A DNA stretch of 64,000 nt from Trebouxia sp. TZW2008 (taxonomy: Eukaryota > Chlorophyta > Trebouxiophyceae > Trebouxiales > Trebouxiaceae), in NCBI GenBank assembly GCA_002118135.1, contig BDIU01000412.1, positions 190,664-254,663 of the forward strand, read 5' to 3'. The translations under genes were made by a program, and so were the position numbers. Under the pieces are notes generated by a model, which saw nothing but the letters and a program-made list of their open reading frames with translations, had not been told where the DNA came from and made no database searches. Shown piece by piece: positions 23,501 through 34,100 of this stretch (position 1 is the stretch's first letter; the number at the start of each line of letters is the position of its first letter).

Positions 23501-24796
23501 GCACAAAAGGGAATGAGATAGCAATGCGTTTGCTCACCAGAACATGACATTGAGGTAGTCAGCCCACTGCACCGTCTTCAGATCCACAACACTCCAGTTC
23601 CCAGGCTTGATGTGTGGCAACGCCAGGCACATAAGCACAATGAACGGGAGAATTATGAAACCCGTCATCACCACGGCGGTGTGACCCACAATGTGTAGGC
23701 CCCTGTAGTTGAGGTAGGAGAGTGCCAGGGAGACAAAGACTAGCAGCACTGTGCGCTGCCAGCCTGTCTTAAGACCAGGGACTAGTGCGTCCAGGTAGGA
23801 GAGGAACATGACAGGGTACAGGCTGTTGTCTGTCACGCCGCTGACCCAGGACCAAAAACCTTCCTGAACAGCAAGAGGACACAAATTTGTCAGGAGGGGG
23901 AAAAGAGCTGTCATGTTCTCGAAACCAGAAACTAGACCGTCCAGGTAGGATAGGAACGTGACAGGGTAGAGGCTGTTGTCTGTCACGCCGCTGACCCAGG
24001 ACCAGAAGCCTTCCTGCAAGTATGCAGTCATAGTCTGGCAAGGACAGTGATTATCTTGTAGCACATGCACCAGATGTGGCCAGTCAAAGTCAGATGGGTC
24101 AGATGATCAGCAGAGACAGTGAACACGACTGCAGATTGCGATGGTGCTGCTCAGTCATGCTGGATTGTGTAGTCCTCCAACTGCGACGCTGTTCCACAAG
24201 ATGGTGTGATTGTGCATGCTACAAGCAATAAAGCATGTTCTTGCATGCAATCATCAATCATCATCATATAGGAGCACGCTGCTTTGATCCCAACGCTTCA
24301 TGGTACACTTTGGAAAGCACATCAGGCTTGCCGCTGGTCAAAAGCGTGAGTCAGCACTGCAACAAATTTCTCAAAGGAGGCAGAAATTGACCTGAAAGCC
24401 CCAAAAGGGTCCAAACGCTGCAGTGACCCAGGCCACATACCCACTGTTCTCAGGGAATGTTGTTGCTAGCTCTGCTGTGATCAGAGCTTCTGGCACACTC
24501 CAGATCAAGGGCAGAATCAAGAAGCCAAGTATAGCTAGCAAAGGACCTCCAGCGCTAACAGCGTCCTGCACAAAAGGCAGAAGCTGTGAGCAATTGCTTC
24601 TCCAATGATCTGCTCACACTTGTTGCAAAGGGCACAGCCATACCTCTGTTCCAAATGGACCCCCAGAGACATCATAAAAGATGAGGGCGATAAGCGGCAA
24701 GAGGGACAATGGCTTAACAAGCTTCTTCCTGGCTTGTTCAGCAACTGCAGCCTCTGCGTTGTGAAGGAATGGCACGCTGCTTTCCTCCATTGTCAT
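20551..24796 (-). CDS. Amino acid/polyamine transporter, plant PUT/LAT type (APC superfamily)
   Basis: Seven exons join in frame: 24796-24644, 24565-24392, 23863-23538, 22869-22674, 22193-22026, 21595-21441 and 20965-20551. They encode about 528 residues, the usual length for plant polyamine uptake transporters. Diagnostic stretches are [12 protein letters not shown] in TM1, [85 protein letters not shown], and [11 protein letters not shown] before the last helices. Known members are proton-coupled plasma- or endo-membrane importers of polyamines and related substrates. The substrate here is inferred. The frame opens without an ATG at about 24922, so the first ATGs, 24796 and 24790, are preferred. 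A short upstream exon using the CGTTGCAG acceptor near 24923 cannot be excluded. Exon 3 has one head copy upstream and one tail copy downstream. Confidence 0.9.
21890..22020 (-). repeat. Tail/donor echoes of transporter exon 5
   Basis: The intact donor region reads GACTCACTGTAGGGGTATCA on the plus strand at 22019. Degenerate copies occur near 21900-21925 and 21957-22015, downstream of the exon in transcription. Confidence 0.5.
23317..24013 (-). repeat. Transporter exon 3: head copy, intact exon, tail copy
   Basis: The head copy (24013 to about 23916) encodes [20 protein letters not shown] and starts exactly 150 bases (50 codons) before the intact exon (23863-23538). The DNA between them is open in the same frame, so retaining it would insert 50 residues without a stop. 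The tail copy (about 23512-23317) encodes [20 protein letters not shown] through DYLNVMFW and keeps its donor. Confidence 0.85.
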
Positions 24797-25330
24797 GTGA
24801 TTGCTGAGCTTGGTTTTGTCTGTAGGCCCTGCTAGCTCCCCTCCATCGGGCACAGGTTCTGTTGGTGGAGTCTCGGTGGGACTCGGCTGTGCTACTTCAA
24901 AGACCTCCAAAGCAGCTGCAACGCCTCAAGCTCTTGCCTTTAGGCGCGGGCGATGAAGCAAGGACGCGCAAGGCGGAGTCGCCCGAACGTCCTGCTCAGT
25001 ATGACTGTTACGATCAGTGCGAAGTCGCGTTCTCGCCTCGTTGTCCAGTGTTCGGACGCACAAAACGGAGTCAAAAGTCAACCCGATGTGACTGCAGCAG
25101 AGAGGCTAATCAGACGCGATGCGACTGCAAATACGCGAAAGCAGTTGAGTGAAGTTATGCTGGACCGCAGTGCAGTCTTGTCTGCGTAGGGTTTCACTGA
25201 ACTTCAAGGGTCAATGCGAAAATTTGAAAATTTGCCTGCGGCTGGCAATGAAAAGGGTTTCTGACTGGAGCAAAACAGGTCACGCTGGTGCGCCATTAAT
25301 TGCGTTGAACTGGAGCTACCTTGACACGGC
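24797..25330. promoter_or_regulatory. Likely promoter/5' region of the transporter gene
   Basis: The stretch about 24940-25150 is richer in CpG (GGCGCGGGCGATG, GACGCGCAAGGCGGAGTCGC) than the flanks, as at the other gene starts in this window. No specific operator was identified. Plus-strand frames here are read as composition effects. Confidence 0.35.
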
Positions 25331-26078
25331 CTGACAAGTAGTAGACTTGAAGTGCCTAGCTGCTAGAACTCAATATCTATCAGGACTTAATATTATGATA
25401 TCAACAGACGATTGTAGTTACCATCTTGCATCAAGGAAATCCTTACTGTGGCTGATGATTCACTTCAGAAGTGTAAAAAGCACTCAGTGCCTGCTGCTGA
25501 TGTGCTGACATCACTGCTTACACATGCAATCTACGCTGCGCTCAAGCAGTTTGCTTGCTATATCTCTGACACGATTGACCAACTCAGGCGGGCATGAGCT
25601 ACTATCTTTGTTGCAAATTAACCCAGATATCAGAGATCCTTTGCGAGCGCCAGCTGGTGGCCAAGCAAAAGAGAACGGAGCAGGAAATGCTGGTCATGCT
25701 CATGTACAGAGATAGTAATGTGGTGAATAGCAGACATTGTCAAGCTGCAGACTGAAGACAGCCCAGGCAAATGTGAGTTTGGAACTTCAGTAATCAGTGC
25801 TGCTTGCAAGCATTCAGGCAGAGCATTTGTGGACCTGGAAGCCATTGCTTGACTGCTTACACAGCGGCTTTGCAAACAAGCTTGGATGTGCCGTTGAGCC
25901 CTGTGCTCGTGTAATTTCACAAACCCATTGTGTGATGGGCCACAGAACTCCCAAGCCTCCGTCACCTTGCTGCCCAACAGCGCTCTTGTGACCCCTGCCC
26001 AAACCACTTTGACTCATACAGGCTCCCCTTATGATGCCCAGCAGCAGAGCTGTGTCTTGTGATACTTTTTCACGACTA
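25331..26078 (-). other. 3' flank of the TPR gene
   Basis: It contains a tail copy of the TPR gene's last exon (about 25900-26000), recognisable by GGCTTGGGAGTTCTGTGGCC against GGCTTGGGGGTGCTGCGTCC. It also has a possible TGTAA element on the minus strand near 25857. No separate gene is seen. Confidence 0.45.
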
Positions 26079-28144
26079 CTATACAAGTGGACGCAGCACC
26101 CCCAAGCCTCCTTCACCCCACTGTTCAACAGCCCCCCTTTGACCACTGGCTTTCTGCTGCACACTGGGCTTCTCAGCAAAGACATCAATGATGCTTTGCA
26201 CCACAGCTCCAGACTCTTTGGACTTGGCTTGTACCTGTAATCAAATGACTGAATGGTCAGGCCCATGTTATCTGTTTGTCTGTCTGTCTGTCTATATTTG
26301 CATGCAGCCGGCTGTTCATGTATCCATTTGTGAGTCTATCTGTGCATCCATCTGTGGTCTGTCTGTACCCTGACGTCATAGTTCATTGGCTTTCAGGTGC
26401 AAGGCTTGAGAAATATCTAAGAAAAAATTACAATTTTCATTTTTTAGGGGAATTGTTTAAGTTGTAGGGCTTAGGCTTTTGAGCTTCTTTTGCGCTGTCT
26501 GTGGCGAGAATTCAAACCCAATGAGTTTTGATGCAGGGGCTGTCTGTACATCTATGACTGTCTGTCTGTGCATCTGTCTGTTCGCTTAAGTCTGTCTGTG
26601 ACTGTTTGTGCCCCTGTGTCTGTCTGATACAATTGCCAGCGTAAAAAAATGCATCAGCAGAATATAACTGAAGCTCACCTGCAACCGCTGCTCTTCTTCA
26701 AGGCCCTCCAGCAGCCGATCTACTTTCTTGGATAGCGCATTGATGCCAGGATGGCGGAATCCCAGTATTTCTTCATATTGCCGCACGGCCGACTCTAACA
26801 CTAACGCACCAGATGCTGCCTCTCCTGCAGTAGTCATGATGTCCAGAGTCACAAATGCAAGACAGTTGCTGTGATGCAATATTTCATCCGAAGGCATTTG
26901 CTCCCAACTTTGATGCAACCACAACCAGACGGCAATTCACAAAGTGTTATCAAGATTGGTTGAGGACCAGTGCTCATTTGATGATGTCTCACATAGTCGA
27001 AGCGGGATCACGGCTTTCTAGCGAAACCGCTTTACCTTTTTCAATCATTCTCGACCTTGTTAGCAGGTTGTGAAAAGGTACTTCACAAAAGTCGCAAATA
27101 TCGTCTTAACACTGCCAGTGCTCTACGTGTGGTACCGAAACAGCTCGACATCCACTCACAACATTCAAGGTCGTGCTGATGACTCCCACGTTTGTGCTGC
27201 TGATTTTGCTGCTCAAAACTGCATATGTACTCCTGCAGGTTGGCAAGTGCAGCATGCCAGCTGTTGGCGAAAAGTCATGTCATTTGCCCAGCAGACATGT
27301 GATGGAAATATGACCAAGCAGCTGAGGTTATCAGGAGACGCCGGCAGGCTGAGTAATTTTTATAACATGGCAGATGCAACTGCAGCACTGCAGTATATAT
27401 TGGGCATGACATAGACAAGTAGAAGGAAGGCCGTTCTAGCAGCTCAATGCAAGCAGCAACAAAGTTCAAAAGCTCTCATTGCTGCGTAGTGACTGCATTC
27501 GCTTGCGAAGGTGACCTGACCAGCACGTCAACAATCAAGCCCTGATACAACAGCTTCCAAAGCTACAATGGGCGCACAATCCTCTCGACGCTTACCTGAG
27601 GAGAGGTAGCGAGAAGCAACAAGAGACAGGATCCTGAGCATGCGAGCTCGAATTACCACAGCATCTGCTTGCCATTCCTCTTGAGCTTCTAGGACACCAC
27701 CAAGGGCATCAAGCTCTACCAGCAACCCTGCAGGGCAATTGCAGTTGTCGACATTGACAATTGTGATTACCAGCAGTTGACAATCACAGCCACCACATGC
27801 AGTCAGTGTGACAAATGCTGACACAAATGTCAGGCTTGTGTGGCCCAAGCCTCTGAGCTTCTAGGACACTGCCAAGAGCATCAAGCTCTACCAGCAAGGC
27901 TGCAAAGCAATTGCAATCAAAGCTCATTACATGTGCTGGGACAAGTGCCAGGCTTATGTGGCTGAAGTCCTGAGCTTTCTAGGACATTGTCAAGAGCATC
28001 AAGCTCTACCAGCAACCCTGCAGAGCAAGCTCAGCTCAATCAGGATGACTCATGCGCCTACATAGCTTTGACAGCCTTAGTAAGCGCTGCTTAATACCCA
28101 GAAGACATGCCCGTGAGTACTAGCGCGAGTTCAAGTAGCGGACA

Positions 28145-28178
<34 letters not shown>

Positions 28179-31100
28179 GACACAGATGTCATCACATGCC
28201 TGGATGCTCTAAGTCGTCAAGCCACCGTTCCTTAAGTTCCAGAGCCTTAGTAAGCAGGCCTCTAGCCCTGACCACTTCCCCAGGCCCTCCTAGCGCTAGA
28301 GTGGTGGCCACATTCCTTAATGCCCATGCCCTTTCGGGGACTGGAATGTTGTCTTCCCTCTCTACCATTCTGGCTGCTGCAACCTCCCTCTCATCCGGCC
28401 ACTCTTCTTCTAACAGCTGGGCTGCCAGCTCAGCCTGCAGGTTAGTAATGCATGAACATTCAGGTTGGCACAGCCACTCTCTTTGCTGCCCATGGCCTTC
28501 CAGCCACTAGGGTGATTTTGTCTCTCTCTGCCATTCTGGCTGCTGCAATTTAGTTCTCATCTGGCCATTCTTCTTCTAGCAGCTGGACTGCTAGCTCAGC
28601 CTCCTCATTAGTCATACATGGGCAGTCAGAGCAATCAATGTCATGGCATTTGCAGCTCATGCCCCTCAAAATTGAGAGTAATCTATGCCAGCCAGCCTAC
28701 ATGTGTCATCAACGCATGATGACTTGAAGTTGCAAGCGCAAGGCATGAAGATTCAGAGTGATGCTATCAAAGCATCAAGCGCCTATGCTCCGTGTACTTC
28801 ACTTCCCAATCTCTATGCACCAGCCTGGTAGAATATTTGCCTTCTTGCACAAGGGTTGCTGACAAGGCAATCTATGTCTGATATGCAATGTAATGAAATT
28901 GGCAACGCAATGTCTGGGTTTATCTCTGCAGCTTCTGCTGCTCCTTCTGCTTAGCCACGGTTGCTGTGGACACATTGGCTCCTGCCAGACACTGCATCAT
29001 GTTTCTGAAATGCTATGCTTGGCAATAGATGCAGCAACACAATTGGCATAAAAATTGTGGGTGCTTGATGTGCTCACCTTTACAAGCTTCTGCTGCTCCT
29101 TCCGCTTAGCCACTGTTGCTGTGGACAAATTGGCTTCTGCCAAGCACTGCATCATGTTTCTGAAATGCTATGCTTGGGAACAGATGCAGCAATACAAACG
29201 AGATTAAGGTTGTGGGTGCTTGATGTGCTCACCTTTACAAGCTTCTGCTGCTCCTGCTGCTTGACCACGGAACCTGTGGACAAAATGGCTTCTGCCAGAC
29301 ACTGCATGATGTTTCTGGAATACTGAACTTGGGAGTAGATGCAGCAACACAAATGGCATAAAGATTGTGGGTGCTTGATGTGCTCACTTTTACAAGCTTC
29401 TGCTGCTCCTTCCCCTTAGCCACGCTTGCTGTGAACGGACTGGCTTCTGCCAAGCACTGCATCATGTTTCTGCTATGTTTGGGATGCAGCAACACAAATG
29501 GCACAAAAATTGTGGGTGTTTGATGTGCTCACCTCTACCTGTTCTGCTGCTCCTGCTGCTTGACCATGGAACCTGTGGAAAAGTTGTACTCCGCCAGGCA
29601 TTGCATTATGTTGAGTACGTGCTGTGCATTGTGTTGGTCACATGCTGGCTTGACGCTAACAGCAGCAATGTTAACAGCGTAGCAAAATTGATAATCACCT
29701 GTACGAGCTTCTGCTGCTCCTGCTGCTTGACTATGGCCCAGTGGACAAACTGGCTTCTGCCAGGCATTGCATCATGTTACGTGTTGAGTATGTACTGTGC
29801 ATTGTATTGGTCACATGCTGGCTTGACGCTAGCAGTCGCAACGTAAACAGCATAACAATTTTGATCATCACCTCTGCAAGCTTCTGAAGCTCCTGCCGCT
29901 GAGCCACAGCAGATGTGACCAGACTGGTCTCTGTCAAGCACTGCATCATGCTGGTCATGCTCTGTGCGACACATTGGTCATGCACTGTGCTTGGCACTAA
30001 CAGTAGCAACTTGAACCACATAGAGCCTTGAATGATCACCTCTGCAAGCTTCTGCTGCTCCTGCCGCTTGGCCACAGCAGCTGTGGACAGATTGGCTTCC
30101 GCCAAGCGCTGTGTTATGACGGTCACTGCATTGTCCTTGCCAAGGGCGTGACGCATGTACTGTGCCAGTGGCGTCAGAGAATCCTGCAGCCAATTTCTGC
30201 TTGTGTTGATACACTGTCATGCAACTGATACCGACTCTCATGTGATCCGCGTACGGTAGCACGAGTAACCACGCCTGAGCTACGTGCAAATACAATAGTG
30301 GGTGTAGTCAGGGCAAAGCAAGTCAGTACGTAGTGGTAAATGACAATGTCAGCATCAGCAAACAACTTGGCGAACAAGGGTAAATGGGCTTTCAAACGTA
30401 GGCCCAACAAGCAGCCGGCGCAATTGAAAGTGGCGCCTGTCACTTGGCTCCCATGTGATCAGAAGAGCAGAAATGCAGCAATGTGCTGTGCCAGAGGCGT
30501 CAAAAAATCCTGCAGTCAAACATTTGCGAAACGCAAACAAGCATCAACAGCTGTGCCATGTTGGTCAGGAAACCAGCAGGAACTGCACTATCACTTCCTT
30601 TGACAGGGACTTGCAGCATGCGCACAAAAGTAAATATATAAACCATAGATTTCTGATTTACGTTTTCCCTATGAGAGTGAAACTTTTTCTGTTGTAAATC
30701 AAATACCTTTTTCTTGTACCAGCTTGTTTCCTGAGCCCTTTCAGGAAATAAGCTGGACTGACCAGGCTGTAGTGATTGCTTCGTTCACTTCATTTCCGTC
30801 ATCACTTGTGCGCCAGCACGGTAAGTCATCCAAGTGTTCAAAGCTTGTTCACCAGCCTGATCTATACAGCTCGGAAGCAACCTATGTTATGTGTTGAGGC
30901 AGAAGCTATACCTTGGCTGCGCCTTTCAAGAGCTCTGACAGCAGCTGCTGCACCAGGTCGTCTGCCTGTTGATACCAGGGAGAAGCTTCAACACGCTTGG
31001 CTGGCCGATTGTGAAACATGTGCTGCAGGAAATGCGCCAGGGCTAAGCAACTGCCCACATGGGCAGGGGCTGGTGCAGTCAAGCCCTGCTGGAAGGCCTG

Positions 31101-34100
31101 CAGAAAGCAGCCAGATTAGGCACGTGAAGAATAGGAAGGTTGTCAAGGCTTAGAAAGCAGGCCCCAAGCACTTCAAATCCTTTTATCCATTGACTCCAAA
31201 GTGACCTCACCATGCAAGCTGCAGTTACACTGCCAACTATATGCATGGATGAGGCACATTGTGCTCTAAGCGTTTGAAGAGACATGGAGCACAAGATGAA
31301 ATGCAGACATGGGGCACAAGGCGAGACAACCAAAGCTTGTACTGCTTGAGAAAGGCATCACCTTCTGGGTCTCTTCCATCATTGGCTTGAGTATTCGCTC
31401 TGCACAAGCTGTGGTGTCGCCAGACTCCAGCATTCTTACAGCCAAGTCTAGTTGAGCATCTGTACGTTTTGGGTGATCAGCGGGCAGCACACCATATTCT
31501 GTGCGCACCTGCAACATAAGGAAGACAATGAGAGACAGCAGTGCAACTAAGCTTCTGTGATCATCTGGAGAAATCACACTGTGCAAGCAGTAGTTTTGCC
31601 TGATTCTAGCGTTCTTACAGCTGAGTCTAGCTGAGCATCTGTATGTATTGGATGATCAGCAGGCAGCACACCATACTCTGTGCGCGCCTGCATCACAACG
31701 GCAGACAACCAAACTGGACTCAAATCTTGAGACTTGAAACAGCAACTGCACGCAACAGTCAATTGCCTTAAAGCTTGGCGCCCTATCAGCGTTGACGCAT
31801 TGCTACTGCACTCAGCTCCAGACAGCTGCTGTTGGGGCAAAAGGGCACACAAATAACAGCACACCTAGGTTCCAGCAACAGCAGGAGCATGCAAGATCTG
31901 ACCTGCACAGCTTCTTGCTGCCCTGTAGGCTTTACGTAATGGTCTCTAACCAGCTTCTGCACAGCTTCTGCCGAGGTGGCTAGGGTTCTGCAGCAGGCTA
32001 AGCGCATCCAGTGCTGCAGCTCAGGCTCTGCCATGCTTTGCAGTGCACCCTGCACAACCCAGGAAACGTGTGTTGCAAAATTGTCTGATGTATTGTGTTT
32101 CTGGGTCAAACAGATTGCGGGACTATCAGTACAATGAATTTTGCCAACGCACCAACAGCTTTGGCAATGCACAGGGCATATTGCGGGCTGTGGGAGTCCA
32201 ATGCTGCAGTTCAGGCTCTGCCATGCTTTGCAGCACGCCCTGCACAGCGCAGACAACATTGATTGCAGAGTTGTTTGGTTTACGGCAGATATTGGGCCGA
32301 CAGGAACTCCTGGGCTGTCAGTACAATGAGTTTTGCCAACATGCCAATAGCCTTGGAACTTCATAGGGCATGTTTTGGCTGTGGGCACTCAGGGCTGCAG
32401 TTCAGGCTCTGCCATGCTTTGCAGTGCGCCCTGCACACCAGAAAAAGTAATCATTGCAAAGTTGTAGATGCTCTCTGCTATCAACACAATACATTTTGAC
32501 AACACAGCAACAGCTTCTGCTGAGGTGGCTAGGGTTCCGCAGCAGGCTGAGCGCATCCAGTGCTGAAGCTCAGGCTCTGCCATGCTTTGCATTGCGCCCC
32601 CACTACGCAGGAAATATGCATTGCAGAGTAAACAATTTCTTATGTTTTTTGGCCCACACACCAACAGCTTTCGCAAGGTCTAGGGCAATTTGAGGGTTTT
32701 GGATATCCATTGCTGCAATTTAGGCTCTGCCATGCTTTGCAGTGCGCCCTGCACACTCCAATAGACATGACATTGTGGAAGACTGTTGAAGGTTCCCTTG
32801 ACAACAAAATTGGTTCTGAGTTGTGCATCCATTTTCCTCAATGCACCAATCATACATGGCAGTATTCCCACTGAGCATTGTGTGCTCTTGGACGTCTTGA
32901 TTTTGGCATTTGCTGAGCACAATCTGAGACTGCCCAGATTGACAGGACAGGCCATTACATGTATAATTGTGCAAACATGCAAGGCTGCACAAAAAGTTGT
33001 CTTCTACATTTCAGCGTCTCAAGTCCGGAAGGTATAGGGTAAGAGGAACACACAAACACGCCAGCATGTCACCTGTCTGGTCATGTTCTAGAGCCTGACA
33101 GCGGATGTGTGCTGTTTTGCCATGCTGTCTGGCAGAGCTGCCAGCCAAATCAACAGCATCAGCAGCAACGTTTGTGGCATGCCTGAAGCGCTGAGAGCTC
33201 ATTGGCATTGCAAACCTTGACAGATCAACATACGTGCCAACAAATCACCTGTCTGGTCATGTTCTGTAGCCTGACAGCAGATGTGTACTGTTCTGCCATG
33301 CTGCTGGCAGAACTGCCCGCCAAATCCACAGCTCCAGCAGTTGCGTCTGAAGCATTCCTGAAGAGCCGGGTGGTAGTTGACTCAGGCGTGAGGGCTGTTG
33401 ACAAGCTGATGCTCAATTGGAGGGAAGCGTCCTTTGGAACACGCCCTGATGTCTTGGCGCCCTGCAGATGGCAGAATTTGATGAAGAACTGCACAAATGC
33501 GCTAGAAGGATTGGTGTGAATCATGCATTCTCAGGCAGTTAAAGCTTTGTCAGAGTGACAAATTTTGACGATACTAAAATGGGTGTTTGCAGGGTGATCA
33601 TTGAGTTGTACGCAGCAAAGCATGTCCTCTGTTCAACTGCAAGCCAGATCATGCAGCGTATGACTTTGCAAGGCACTGAAGGCAGCACCATATTTTCTGC
33701 AAAGCACAAGACCTGGACTGAGTTTGATGAGCTGTCCAGCAGCTAAGTCACCTTGGGAGCTCTGTCAATGGCCACAAAGCCCTCCATTCTGACAGCAAAG
33801 TTCTTTTGCAGCCGCCGTAGTGCTTGCCTCTCTGCCTCACCCTGTGCACGCTGTGCTGCCAGCTCACGCTCTTTGGCCTCAGCCGCTTGCTGCTTTTCAA
33901 GCGCTATGGCCTGCCTCTTTTTCTCTGCTTCCCTGCAGAATTCAAGTTTAAATTCAGTGTATGCTGTGCATGCTGTGCTGCTGGCTCATGGTCTCAGGCC
34001 TGAATAGCTGGTGCTTTTCAGGCACTACAGCTTGTCTCTTTTCCTCTGCTTCCCTGCAAGATGCTGTTTGATTCAGTATAATTGCGTGCACGCTGTGCTG

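Noticed and set aside
29731..30156. 141-codon minus-strand frame as a separate gene
   Set aside because: It is a run-through of one intact exon and two of its echoes. The frame fits the TPR gene model instead.
28910..30183. Regularly spaced repeats suggestive of a CRISPR array
   Set aside because: Units are coding-exon fragments with donor sites, diverged from one another, with no constant short repeat and unique spacers, in a eukaryotic gene.
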